A stretch of 64,000 nt of DNA from Leptospira ilyithenensis (GCF_004771005.1 NZ_RQHV01000050.1:1-64000), one strand, 5' to 3'; positions 1 through 8,528 are shown, counted from the stretch's first letter. Translations and numbers: made by a program. The notes: generated by a model from the letters alone, not told the origin.

Positions 1-72
1 GAAAACGCGCCGACGCTAACGTCTCTACGAGACTCAGCTACGGACAACGTCGGTAAGGCTAGTTCGTTATAC
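1..72 (+). repeat. attC site 1 (left part outside window)
   Basis: This is the right half of an attC, ending in GTTATAC at 66-72. A small hairpin (GTCTC/GAGAC) lies inside the arm. Confidence 0.88.
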
Positions 73-147
73 GAAATGTGGCAAATCATGATTAAAAAAA
101 CAAAATAAGAAAAACTGATAAAAAGCAATTCAGAGGAATTAAAAATA

Positions 148-182
148 TTGACTCTGTAACGCTTTCCCGTTACACCTAAATA
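148..182 (+). promoter_or_regulatory. Cassette promoter and operator for the first TA pair
   Basis: TTGACT (148-153) and TTACAC (170-175) are 16 bp apart, which puts the expected start point at about 182-183, on the GTG codon. A perfect inverted repeat, GTAACG (156-161) and CGTTAC (168-173), sits between and over the promoter boxes and is a good antitoxin operator. The mRNA is probably leaderless. Confidence 0.55.
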
Positions 183-560
183 GTGAAAGAATTCACTGCC
201 TACAAAGGTGAAAAATTTACTATCGAATGGTATTTTGATGAGAGTGAAAATTCTGATGTTTTAGATTATTTTGAAAAACTACCTGAGTCATTTCAAATTA
301 AAACCTTAGCTTTATTCAAAAGATTCGCTGAAATTGGGGAAATTAAGGACAGTACTAAATTCAATTTTGAAGGGGACGCCTTATTTGCTTTTAAGCCTAT
401 TCCACATAGATTTCTTTGCTTCTTTGTAAAAGGTAAAAAGATTATCGTTACTAACGCATTTCACAAAAAAACAGACAAATTGCCAAAAAACGAAAAAGAA
501 AGAGCATTAAAAAGAAGGGAAGATTATGAAAAACGAACAAAAAAAGGCATCTATTACTAA
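183..560 (+). CDS. HigB-like toxin, phage-derived Gp49/DUF891 family
   Basis: This 125-residue basic protein has the RelE-superfamily pattern of Gp49-like HigB toxins: a central FKPIPHRFLCFFVKGKKI strand region followed by TNAFHKKTDKLPKNE. Such toxins are ribosome-dependent mRNA nucleases. The start is GTG, with no Shine-Dalgarno sequence but a promoter placed for leaderless transcription. The gene overlaps the downstream XRE antitoxin by 35 bp, the usual toxin-first order of this family. It is the first complete cassette of the window. Confidence 0.85.
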   Translation: MKEFTAYKGEKFTIEWYFDESENSDVLDYFEKLPESFQIKTLALFKRFAEIGEIKDSTKFNFEGDALFAFKPIPHRFLCFFVKGKKIIVTNAFHKKTDKLPKNEKERALKRREDYEKRTKKGIYY

Positions 561-843
561 AACTACATTTGATCGTTTAATGAAAAATCAATCTTTTAAA
601 CAAAAGTTTGATAAGGAATACGATGCTTTAACTCTTTCGGAAACCATTATTGAATTAATGGAGTCAGAGAAACTTTCTGTAAGAGAACTCTCTAAACGCG
701 CAAATGTTTCAAGCACAGTTATTCAAGAAATCAGAAGTGGGAAACAAGATAATCCTACTTTACTAGTGCTTTCTAAATTGGTTCACACATTAGGCGCAGA
801 GATTATTATAAAAAAAGGCAAGAAAACACTTGCTAATGTATAA
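526..843 (+). CDS. HigA-like antitoxin, XRE/HTH
   Basis: This 105-residue protein has a C-terminal Cro/C1-type helix-turn-helix at about residues 45-90 (LSVRELSKRANVSSTVIQEI, then a PTLLVLSKLVHTLG helix). It should neutralise the upstream Gp49-like toxin and repress the shared promoter. The ATG is preceded by GGGAAG at Shine-Dalgarno distance and lies inside the toxin gene, so the two are translationally coupled. The cassette's attC follows 10 bp after the stop. Confidence 0.85.
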   Translation: MKNEQKKASITKTTFDRLMKNQSFKQKFDKEYDALTLSETIIELMESEKLSVRELSKRANVSSTVIQEIRSGKQDNPTLLVLSKLVHTLGAEIIIKKGKKTLANV

Positions 844-853
844 GCCACATTTC

Positions 854-1025
854 GTTTAACTACGCCTTACCGCTACGCTGCGGGATTTGCTACGCAAACC
901 CTTGCTCGGTCTCCGACACATTGTCCTCCGTCACGTTTCTTGCTTACGCAAGAAAACGCGCCGACGCTAACGCCTGCATCGCAGGCTCAGCTGCGGACAA
1001 CGTCGGTAAGGCTAGTTCGTTAAAC
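854..1025 (+). repeat. attC site 2
   Basis: This 172-bp palindromic site runs from GTTTAAC (854-860) to GTTAAAC (1019-1025). It is the long type, with TTTCTTGC/GCAAGAAA and GCCTGC/GCAGGC internal stems. Confidence 0.93.
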
Positions 1026-1125
1026 GAAATGCCTAAAATTCTTTAAGATTAAGCAAAAATGAACAAATTAGTCTCCTTTTTAAGAAATATTACATACTCT
1101 CACTCTTTTAAGTAAGGATTGAATC

Positions 1126-1161
1126 TTGACAAATTTCTATATCATTGTCTAAAATATAATT
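1126..1161 (+). promoter_or_regulatory. Promoter of the DUF433/DUF5615 cassette
   Basis: TTGACA (1126-1131) and TAAAAT (1150-1155) are 18 bp apart. The expected start is at about 1162, exactly the A of the ATG, so the transcript is probably leaderless. Confidence 0.6.
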
Positions 1162-1386
1162 ATGAATTATAGAGAACATCTCAGCGCTTCTCCTCAAGTT
1201 ATGCTTGGTAAACCGGTCATCAAAAATACCAGAATTACCGTTGAGCTTATTCTTGAAAGATTAGGGGAAGGTATGAATATCGAAGATATTCTCTCTGCTA
1301 CCCCTGGCATTTCGAAAGAGGACATCTACGCTTGCATTGCATATTCTAGCGAGGTCATTAGCAAGGAAACTCTTCTTGCTAGCTAG
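1162..1386 (+). CDS. DUF433 antitoxin (VapB-like)
   Basis: This 74-residue protein matches the compact DUF433 family. It has the typical GKPVIKNTRITVELILERL stretch and the ISKEDIYACIAYS helix, which together form a winged-helix-like DNA-binding fold. DUF433 proteins are antitoxins for PIN-like DUF5615 toxins. The gene overlaps the next one by 11 bp. The start codon coincides with the predicted transcription start. Confidence 0.85.
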   Translation: MNYREHLSASPQVMLGKPVIKNTRITVELILERLGEGMNIEDILSATPGISKEDIYACIAYSSEVISKETLLAS

Positions 1387-1738
1387 TTTACTAGCTGACG
1401 AAAACGTTGATTTTCGTATTATCAAAACACTTCGAGATTCTGGTATTACTGTTCATTCCATTCTTGAAGATTACAGAAGTGTTTCTGATTTCAAAGTTAT
1501 TGAAATTGCTAGAAAACTAAATTCAATTATACTTACTTTAGATAAAGATTTTGGAGAATGGGTTTTCTCACATAAAGAATTTACCATTGGTGTTATTTTA
1601 CTTAGATATAATCCAAAAGAATATTTAGAAATTACAAAAGCTATCCAAACTTTAATTAACCAACATAATGATAGCTTAATTGGCAAGTTCGTTGTTCTCT
1701 CTACTTCGAAGATCAGAATTAGAGAAATTCATTTATAA
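1376..1738 (+). CDS. DUF5615 PIN-like toxin
   Basis: The product is a PIN-fold nuclease of the DUF5615 family. It opens with LLADENVDF, whose acidic residues belong to the active site, and continues with ILTLDKDFGEW, a second acidic site. I place the start at TTG 1376 because AAGGAA lies 8 bp upstream and the family begins a few residues before LLADEN. A longer reading from 1337 would add an unrelated leader. It probably cleaves RNA and is held in check by the overlapping DUF433 protein. Confidence 0.82.
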   Translation: MLASLLADENVDFRIIKTLRDSGITVHSILEDYRSVSDFKVIEIARKLNSIILTLDKDFGEWVFSHKEFTIGVILLRYNPKEYLEITKAIQTLINQHNDSLIGKFVVLSTSKIRIREIHL

Positions 1739-1799
1739 TTCTATATCACTTTCAAAAATCTTTTTTTCTTCATTTTAGAAAATATAAAAGGTCAAAATC

Positions 1800-1958
1800 A
1801 TGAAAAATTTAAAACTATTTTCAATTATAGTTATTAGCTCTATGCTAATAGTTTTTGCAATTGAGGCTGCTGGACGAAAAGGCAGTAAACGTGTTGGTGG
1901 CACAAACAGTAAAGGCAAAGGAAGTCATTACGTCGGTGGGAAGAAGAAAAGTAAATAG
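1800..1958 (+). CDS. Small secreted Gly/Lys-rich peptide
   Basis: This 52-residue ORF has a clear signal peptide (MKNLKLFSIIVISSMLIVFA) and a mature part of about 30 residues rich in Gly, Lys and Ser, ending GSHYVGGKKKSK. AAAGG lies 8 bp before the ATG. It sits between the DUF5615 toxin and attC 3 with no attC in between, so it shares that cassette or lost its own attC. I recall similar short KGxGSHYVGG-type secreted peptides among bacterial cassettes, but their function is unknown. Confidence 0.65.
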   Translation: MKNLKLFSIIVISSMLIVFAIEAAGRKGSKRVGGTNSKGKGSHYVGGKKKSK

Positions 1959-1993
1959 ATTCTTACTAGACTTATCTTTGTCGTAGGCACTTC

Positions 1994-2137
1994 GTTTAAC
2001 TACGCCTTACCGCTACGCTGCGGGATTCGCTTCGCTCACCCTTGCTCGGGCTAAAGCCACATTTCTTGCGTGTCACTGCGCTTGCAAAAGCAATCTCGTG
2101 CCACTTCAGAAACGTCGGTAAGGCTAGTTCGTTATGC
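1994..2137 (+). repeat. attC site 3 (short subtype)
   Basis: This 144-bp site runs from GTTTAAC (1994-2000) to GTTATGC (2131-2137). It shares the CACTTCAGAAACGTCGG right arm with site 11 and lacks the long inner stem. Confidence 0.92.
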
Positions 2138-2475
2138 GCCATAAGCAAAAAAAATTTCCCTCCTGAATAAAAAAGTATCATACACCTATAGAAAAAGATG
2201 AAATTGCGAATAGCAGTATTGCTTCTTATCGAAAACGCGCGCTCTCTTGTAGTTGAATTATAAAACTAATACGAACTGTGGTATTTAAATGAAATTTAAG
2301 AAAGCCATGTAAATTATCTAAAAATAAATTCATCTTACTTTAGCGAATAAAATGCAGGAATAAAATTTTGATAAGAAAGAGATTAACCATAATAACTTTC
2401 AAAACTCCTCAGAAAAAGTAATTCTAAAACAAGTTACAAAAATAAGTTATTATCTGAAAAACCATTAGAGGTGCC
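2138..2475. other. Gene-free AT-rich stretch after attC 3
   Basis: I see no convincing reading frame, hairpin or known RNA in these 338 bp. The stretch may be a decayed cassette or the long leader of the membrane-protein gene that follows. Confidence 0.5.
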
Positions 2476-2997
2476 ATGAACGAAAGTCTATATAAAAATC
2501 CATTCTCCGAAGAGACAATAAAGTTACGACGAAACCTTTTAGCGGTATCTACCGTTAATATCTTTATTTGGGTAACTTATGAAATACCAAATTCATTCTC
2601 TCTTTTTGGGTTAACATTCTCTTCATTTCAGAATCCCCACTTAGGGTGGTTTATTTTTACAATTTCATTGTATTTTTTATTACACTATCTTTCAATCTCG
2701 TTTCCCGAAATAGCTATATGGCTTAAACCAATATTAGAGTCAAAGTATCGTCAAAAAGAACGAATGAAACATCCTGCTTTTGGTGTTACAGATTTTCTTG
2801 ATCTACCTGGACCTTATGATGGTGAGAATATTGATTCCGTTATTGAGGATGCCAAATACGAAGCTAGGCAAAAAACGATAAAGAGATTAAGCCTCTTCTA
2901 TTCCTTTATTTATTTAAAAATAGTATTAGATGTTCTTTTACCTATTGTGTATTCAATATTTGGAATTACTGTACTACTCGTTTTAATTATTAAATAG
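2476..2997 (+). CDS. Cassette-encoded small membrane protein, 2TM-domain-like
   Basis: This 173-residue protein of unknown function has two hydrophobic segments near residues 22-40 and 56-78, a charged middle (residues 90-135, with KYRQKERMK) and a C-terminal hydrophobic segment at about 145-171. AGAGG lies just upstream of the ATG. The pattern resembles 2TM-domain membrane proteins, but I recognise no signature residues. It is alone in its cassette, bounded by attC 3 and 4. Confidence 0.75.
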   Translation: MNESLYKNPFSEETIKLRRNLLAVSTVNIFIWVTYEIPNSFSLFGLTFSSFQNPHLGWFIFTISLYFLLHYLSISFPEIAIWLKPILESKYRQKERMKHPAFGVTDFLDLPGPYDGENIDSVIEDAKYEARQKTIKRLSLFYSFIYLKIVLDVLLPIVYSIFGITVLLVLIIK

Positions 2998-3031
2998 TAT
3001 TTTCTCGATTATACTACAATATGCTTACAGC

Positions 3032-3202
3032 GCATAACTACGCCTTACCGCTACGCTGCGGGATTCGCTTCCGCTCACCCTTGCTCGGGCTGAAGCCACA
3101 TTGTCCTCCGTCACGTTTCTTGCTTAGCAAGAAATCGTGCCGACGCTAACGTCCCTTTGGGACTCAGCTACGGACAACGTCGGTAAGGCTAGTTCGTTAT
3201 GC
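3032..3202 (+). repeat. attC site 4
   Basis: This 171-bp site runs from GCATAAC (3032-3038) to GTTATGC (3196-3202), long type, with a GTCCC/GGGAC inner stem. Confidence 0.93.
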
Positions 3203-3234
3203 GAAATGAGTTCAAATATACTTAAGGAGAAAAA

Positions 3235-4671
3235 ATGGACGATTTAACTTACCAACAATATCTTGAGAGTTTTGATAAATTCCCCAAAATAACTTTATCC
3301 GCATTTGATGTTAGTATATTAGATATATCAAAGTCAGAGTATCTTAATTTAATCAACAGAGAGGAAGATGGACCAGAATTACAGATTGATTCAAAAGGGA
3401 TTTCAATAAAACTAAAAAGTCCCGCCTATATTGCAAATATAAATATTATAATACCCGAATCTGAAAAATCAAAAGAATTAAATATCCTGTTTCGTCCGTC
3501 ATTTGGATACGCAGGTTTGATCGAAGGAAAATTCAAATTCGAAGAAAGACCAGATCTAATAACATTTAGTATAGATACTTTAGTAAGCGAAATTGTTATA
3601 AAACACAAGAAATGGTTTTTTCTTGCAGGAGATAAACAACCTGTAAGGAAAATAATCTTAAAAGGAATTCTTACAAAAGACATAATTGAACTAATTGAAA
3701 ATTTTAAGCAAACCATTAGCTTTCAAGAGAACTATATTAAAGAAATAACAAAAGATAAATTAGAATTAGATACAAAAAAAACAGAATTAGTTAAACAGGA
3801 GACTCAACTTAAAGAAAAAGCAACAAAACAAGAAACTGAACTTATCCAAAAACAATCAGAGGCTCAGACCAAATCAAACGAAACCGATATTTTATTTAAA
3901 TCGAAACAAGCTGAATTAAAGATTAAAGAAACAGAATTAAACTCAATATCTTCTCAATTGGAAACACTTAAAGAAGAAATAAATAAATATAACAAGCAAA
4001 TAGAAACCAGTAAAATACAATTAAAAGATGTTAAAGATAAAGAAAACTCAGCGCTTGAAAATGCAAAATCCAAAAACCTTGAAACATTAGAACTAGATAA
4101 ACAAATAAATATAGGTAAAGCAGAATTAATACGACTTAGTCAAGATAAATCACTTTTTACAGAAGATATTAAGGGGCATTTTCAGGAAGGTTTTAAACAA
4201 ATAAGGCTATATTCTATAATCGTTTCTTTACCAATTATAGTAGCAATTTCTATGGGAATAGGCATTTATTTAAATTCTGATAAAGTTACAACCCTTCTAA
4301 TTGAACACCCAGAAATAGGAATTATTAGTTTACTATCTTCTAGAATTCCATATACCACAATTTCCTTAGCTTTAATCGCCTTTTTTTCAACTATCAGTAC
4401 AATTTTCATTAAAAGAATGATTTCAATCCATAAGTCGAGACTTAGATTTTCTGAAATAGGAATTTTAACAAAAGATGCAAGCGACTCTTTTTTATCAGGC
4501 CAGAGCCTATCGGAAAATCAAAGACAGGAATTTAGATTAGGGATGAGAATGAAGTTATTACGTGAATATATTTCAGGAAAGTTCGACTTTGATACGAAAG
4601 ATGATGATCTATTAAATTTCATTTCGATTAAAAAAATAACAAAAAAAAATGCGAATGAAACTTCAGAATAA
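3235..4671 (+). CDS. Cassette-encoded coiled-coil membrane protein
   Basis: This 478-residue protein is not matched to a named family. Residues 1-150 look globular and beta-rich. Residues 150-305 are a long Lys/Glu/Gln-rich coiled coil (KETELNSISSQLETLKEEIN). Two hydrophobic segments follow at about 325-345 and 370-392, then a basic tail. A strong AAGGAG lies 6 bp before the ATG. The layout of a soluble sensor-like head, coiled coil and two membrane helices is seen in some defence effectors, but no catalytic motif supports a function. No direct-orientation attC follows it; the next site is inverted. Confidence 0.8.
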   Translation: MDDLTYQQYLESFDKFPKITLSAFDVSILDISKSEYLNLINREEDGPELQIDSKGISIKLKSPAYIANINIIIPESEKSKELNILFRPSFGYAGLIEGKFKFEERPDLITFSIDTLVSEIVIKHKKWFFLAGDKQPVRKIILKGILTKDIIELIENFKQTISFQENYIKEITKDKLELDTKKTELVKQETQLKEKATKQETELIQKQSEAQTKSNETDILFKSKQAELKIKETELNSISSQLETLKEEINKYNKQIETSKIQLKDVKDKENSALENAKSKNLETLELDKQINIGKAELIRLSQDKSLFTEDIKGHFQEGFKQIRLYSIIVSLPIIVAISMGIGIYLNSDKVTTLLIEHPEIGIISLLSSRIPYTTISLALIAFFSTISTIFIKRMISIHKSRLRFSEIGILTKDASDSFLSGQSLSENQRQEFRLGMRMKLLREYISGKFDFDTKDDDLLNFISIKKITKKNANETSE

Positions 4672-4681
4672 AACTCACTTC

Positions 4682-4852
4682 GCTTAACGAACGAGCCTTA
4701 CCGACGTTGTCCGACCCTGAGCCTCATAGAGGCGTTAGGGACTGGCGCGTAGTTTGCGTATGCAAACGAGTGACAGAAGGACAATGTGGCTTCAGCCCGA
4801 GCAAGGGTGAACGTAGTGAATCCCGCAGCGTAGCGGTAAGGCGAAGTTATAC
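4682..4852 (-). repeat. attC site 5, inverted
   Basis: This site reads as the reverse complement of the others. The right-arm sequence (CCTTACCGACGTTGTCCGAC) comes first, and the CCGCTACGCTG left arm appears as CAGCGTAGCGG near the end. Boundaries are GCTTAAC (4682-4688) and GTTATAC (4846-4852). It belongs with the minus-strand gene beside it. Confidence 0.92.
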
Positions 4853-4864
4853 GCAGTGGTCAAT

Positions 4865-5719
4865 CTATTTCGGTAAAACATTTTCTAAAATATTTATCTT
4901 TAATATTTCATTTACTTTCTTTAGTTTATTTGATAATTTACCTTGAATTACAAGATAACATTTAACTTTTTTATTTATAGCATTTACTTTGGTTTCTGCA
5001 ATCAAACTAGAATGATATTTGATACATTGATAAAGTCCTCGCTCTAAATCATCTTCGCCTGATCTGATTGACTTAACTTCAATTGCAGTCAGCATCTCGT
5101 TATCTTCGAAAACGACATCGATTTTATCACCTGACTTCAATGGATACTCTCTGATTCCAATGAGATCAGTTGAAAGAAATACTAAACTTGGGTTATTTTT
5201 GACATATTCACAAAGTGCTTGGTGTTCAGGAGATCCTTCACTACCGTAAGGATTATAGAAATTATTTTTTATGTCAGAAAATGATTCTGAGCTTTCTTCT
5301 TTAATCCTAAGAAGAGTTAATATTTTTTTCCATTTTTCGCCAAATTGGAAAATCTTTTTATATTCCTGTTGAACATAATCTAATTTCTTCTCTTTCGTCA
5401 TATTTGGATAAGCTTCGTAAAATTCTCTTAATCCAACGCCTGGTAAATTTTCCGTTTTTGAAACTACTAAAGCTTGTATAAACGGTATTCTTTCATTCCA
5501 TCCTTCAATCTTTAAGTCATCAAAGAAGTGGCCCATTTCCCCTAAGGTTATCCCAATATTACGGCCAAAAGCATCGCCAATGAGAGGTTCAGGGTATTTA
5601 ATATTTTGTGCCAGTTCACTATAAGTAATATACTTATTACCACCTTTGAAATGTTCTAGCCGGTTAACTAAATATTTAAGGATTATTTTTGCCCAATAAT
5701 TATGATTTATATCATTCAT
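4865..5719 (-). CDS. PD-(D/E)XK nuclease-like cassette protein (inverted cassette)
   Basis: This 284-residue protein has a C-terminal restriction-endonuclease-like core at about residues 195-265: SGDKIDVVFEDNEMLTAIEVK gives the D...ExK pattern (truncated here), and a helix with YQCIKYHSSL follows. The first 180 residues are helical and unrecognised. A DNA-cleaving or card1/RES-type effector role is inferred. The gene runs opposite to all other cassette genes, but its adjacent attC is inverted too, so gene plus attC form one inverted cassette. Confidence 0.72.
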   Translation of the reverse strand: MNDINHNYWAKIILKYLVNRLEHFKGGNKYITYSELAQNIKYPEPLIGDAFGRNIGITLGEMGHFFDDLKIEGWNERIPFIQALVVSKTENLPGVGLREFYEAYPNMTKEKKLDYVQQEYKKIFQFGEKWKKILTLLRIKEESSESFSDIKNNFYNPYGSEGSPEHQALCEYVKNNPSLVFLSTDLIGIREYPLKSGDKIDVVFEDNEMLTAIEVKSIRSGEDDLERGLYQCIKYHSSLIAETKVNAINKKVKCYLVIQGKLSNKLKKVNEILKINILENVLPK

Positions 5720-5742
5720 GTGTAATATTTTTTGACCATTGC

Positions 5743-5912
5743 GTATAACTACGCCTTACCGCTACGCTGCGGGATTCACTACGTTCACCCTTGCTCGGTC
5801 TCCGACACATTGTCCTCCGTCACGTTTCTTGCTTAGCAAGAAGACGTGCCGACGCTAACGCCTCCTCAGAGGCTCAGCTGCGGACAACGTCGGTAAGGCT
5901 AGTTCGTTAAGC
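5743..5912 (+). repeat. attC site 6
   Basis: This 170-bp site runs from GTATAAC (5743-5749) to GTTAAGC (5906-5912). It is the long type in the normal orientation. Confidence 0.93.
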
Positions 5913-5929
5913 GCAATGTCAAAATTACA

Positions 5930-7072
5930 ATGAAAATAAAAGAATATATTAAACAATTTGAAATTAGAGATCAGCCAGATGCCTATCGATTAATCGAATC
6001 GCTCGAATTCATTTCATTTAAAAAAGTGAAGAACGAGTTGTTAGACAAAATCCAAGAATTGAAAAAAACAAACCCTGGTAAAATGGCAATTTATTTAATA
6101 AAAAAGGAAACATTTGGAAAGCGTTTTCAATATACTAGTGCCGAAAAATTAGGATATGCAATGCGCGAGCTAGAAAAGAATTTTCCTAGAGACTTTTGCA
6201 TAGCACCCACTATTTCTAGTTTAAAAGCAGAGAAAATGAAATCGATTTTGCTCTTAGATGATATAATTTGTTCTGGCACTAGAGTAACTAATTTTATAGA
6301 TAGAACGATTGATAAAACGATCAAGTCGTGGGTGTCCAAAAAATATACAAATGTTTTCATTCTATCTTACATTGGTTATTCAAAAGGACTTAATATAGTA
6401 AAAAAACATTCAAAATCAATACCCGCGGAGAATATAATAGTATGTAAAGAAGCGGACATTCGGAATCCGATTAATTCTGGTCTATTTGATGAGCTGTTGC
6501 AAAAATATGCACACTTAACAAAAAAAGGCAAAGCCGCTTTAGGTTACAAGAATTCAAGAGGGTATCATATATTCGAATATGGGTGTCCGAATAATATTCC
6601 ATCAATTTTGTGGTCTGATGGCAATAAATGGAAATCATTACTTCCAAATCAAACGATACCTAAGGAAATCAGCCCCCTGTTCGGAGATTCTGCTAGCAGA
6701 GAAAAAACTATTTCAAAGATTCACTCTTCGGGACAGGAAAAAATAGCTATTGGAATACTTGATTTAATTGAGAAGAAAACCAAATCAGAGGAAAAAGCTA
6801 ACGGATTAATTATTCTCTCAATTTTAAATATGGGTGTTAAAAAGCGAAATATAAATAAGTATATTTCGATCGAGCAATCAGAGATTTTAAGTTGTTTAAA
6901 AAAACTTCAAATAGCTGGCTTAATCAAATCCAATGGAAAATTAACCGCGATTGGAAAAGAAGTATTAAATAAATATAAAGCGAAAGACATTAATAAAAAA
7001 TATTTAAGTGATGAAGTTACATACAAAATATCATTTCCAAAGTTCTTTAGGGGATTTCCGGCGAAAATTTAG
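5930..7072 (+). CDS. Retron effector: phosphoribosyltransferase-like with winged helix
   Basis: This 380-residue protein has a PRTase-fold domain at about residues 40-190 with the PRPP-binding loop ILLLDDIICSGTR. A conserved linker follows (LGYKNSRGYHIFEYGCPNN, then a WSDGNKW block). A C-terminal winged helix at about 280-355 ends in LKKLQIAGLIKSNGKLTAIG. This layout is known from retrons of the PRTase/HTH class (type III of the Mestre et al. scheme, from memory) and related conflict systems. It lies directly upstream of the msr-msd region and the retron RT, in one cassette. In retron defence the effector is held inactive by the RT-msDNA complex; the exact reaction here is unknown. Confidence 0.87.
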   Translation: MKIKEYIKQFEIRDQPDAYRLIESLEFISFKKVKNELLDKIQELKKTNPGKMAIYLIKKETFGKRFQYTSAEKLGYAMRELEKNFPRDFCIAPTISSLKAEKMKSILLLDDIICSGTRVTNFIDRTIDKTIKSWVSKKYTNVFILSYIGYSKGLNIVKKHSKSIPAENIIVCKEADIRNPINSGLFDELLQKYAHLTKKGKAALGYKNSRGYHIFEYGCPNNIPSILWSDGNKWKSLLPNQTIPKEISPLFGDSASREKTISKIHSSGQEKIAIGILDLIEKKTKSEEKANGLIILSILNMGVKKRNINKYISIEQSEILSCLKKLQIAGLIKSNGKLTAIGKEVLNKYKAKDINKKYLSDEVTYKISFPKFFRGFPAKI

Positions 7073-7236
7073 CGTACAATTGGCAGAGATGTCAAATGCT
7101 AAAAGAGCAGAATAGTTTTCTGCTCATTGAAATAGCTACCGATGGATAAGACCGTTCAATCGCGAATTAAACTGCGTTCGACTTGTTTTTCGCGATTGAA
7201 CGACCTTTTCGGCGTAGCTCAAAGGCTTATAAGTAA
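7073..7236 (+). ncRNA. Candidate retron msr-msd RNA
   Basis: The 164 bp between effector and RT hold two strong hairpins. One has arms GAGCAGAA (7105-7112) and TTCTGCTC (7118-7125), as expected for an msr stem-loop. The other is a perfect 14-bp stem, CGTTCAATCGCGAA (7153-7166) with TTCGCGATTGAACG (7189-7202), and a 22-nt loop, as expected for the msd hairpin that is copied to DNA. The position just 5' of a retron RT is canonical. I could not settle the a1/a2 pairing or the branching G. Confidence 0.75.
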
Positions 7237-8336
7237 ATGACTAACCGGAATCCCCATTTTTTTACAAAAAAATCACGGATTATCTCAAATAATCCAGCTT
7301 ATCAGAAAGCAATTGAAACTTACGTTATTAAATTAACTTCGCAAGGCTTACCTCCAATTCTCTCTCTAAAAGATCTTGGTTACTTAACATATACTTCAAA
7401 TGACTTTATCAAAAAAATTGTCCAAAGAAATATCGATTGTTATAAGAAATTTACGATTAGAAAAAAGTGGCGGTTTACGATGGATCTACATTCCTAATCC
7501 GCAATTGAATTCACTTCAATATTGGATCCAAAAAAACATTTTAGCCACCAGAACTCCACACTTCGCTTCACAGGCATATACGAAAGGTAACTCTGTCAAA
7601 AAAAACGCATCAATTCATTGTAATTCTGAATGGATGGTAAAAATCGATATTAAAAATTTCTTCGAATCAATCTCCGAATTGAAGCTATATAAAGTTTTTT
7701 TAAATTTAGGATACTCAAAATTAGTTTCGTTTTGTTTAGCTAGAATATGTACGGTTCAAATCAAAAGAAAGACTTAATTCGAAAAAATGGAAATACAAAC
7801 GCAATCGAAATGACTTAATTCTAGGAAGTCTTCCTCAAGGTACAGTTACTAGTCCCTTACTTTCAAATCTTTGTGCGTTCGATTTAGATACTAGATGTAG
7901 TTTGATAGCTTCAGAATATAATTTTATTTATTCAAGATATTCCGATGATCTTATATTTACTAGTATGGTAAAAGACAAACAGAACGCCTTAGATCTTATG
8001 CGTGAGGTATTTGAAGTTTTAATTTCTTTAGGTTTTACTCCTAATTATAAAAAAACATCACTGGTACACTCAGGTAAACGTAAAATTGTAACTGGACTCG
8101 TCGTAAATTCAGATCATCCTACGCTACCAAAAGATTTTAAAATATATATAAAAAACAGTTTATACTACTGCAAAAAAATTGGACCACTTGAACATTGTAA
8201 GCGAATAGGATTTAAAAGCGTATTAGCTTTTCGCCAGCATCTTAAAGGAAAAATACTTTTTGCAAAATCAATTGATCCTAAATTAGGGGCTCTATTCGAA
8301 TCAGACTATTTCAAAATAATCTGGCCAGACGCTTGA
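7237..8336 (+). pseudogene. Retron reverse transcriptase with two frame breaks
   Basis: The product would be about 365 residues, but the reading frame changes twice. One break is near the A6 run at 7461-7466 and the other is between about 7750 and 7775. Both correspond to one extra base. Spliced together, the frames give retron hallmarks in order: SGGLRWIYIPNPQL, the retron-specific KKNASIH (NAxxH), KIDIKNFFESI, LPQGTVTSPLLSNL, the catalytic RYSDDLIFTS and KIVTGLVVN (VTG motif). A retron RT reverse-transcribes its own msr-msd RNA to msDNA and restrains the effector. The breaks may be real decay, homopolymer sequencing errors or, less likely, programmed frameshifts. Confidence 0.85.
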
Positions 8337-8342
8337 CACTGC

Positions 8343-8512
8343 GCTTAACTACGCCTTACCGCTACGCTGCGGGATTCACTCCGTTCACCCTTGCTCGGTC
8401 TCCGACACATTGTCCTTCTGTCACTCGCTTGCATACGCAAGCTACGCGCCAGTCCCTAACGTCTCTTTGAGACTCAGGGTCGGACAACGTCGGTAAGGCT
8501 AGTTCGTTAATC
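8343..8512 (+). repeat. attC site 7 (variant subtype)
   Basis: This 170-bp site runs from GCTTAAC (8343-8349) to GTTAATC (8506-8512). The inner part, GCTTGCATACGCAAGCTACG then GCCAGTCCCTAACG, is nearly identical to site 15. Confidence 0.93.
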
Positions 8513-8528
8513 GCAATAAGCAAAATAT

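Noticed and set aside
1996..2181. Minus-strand ORF (also similar ones at 8362-8730 and 18914-19096) sharing an NELALPTL stretch
   Set aside because: The shared peptide is a reading of the attC arms on the opposite strand, not a conserved protein.
4707..4946. Plus-strand ORF over the inverted attC
   Set aside because: It reads through the attC palindrome into the antisense of the nuclease-like gene and has no family match.
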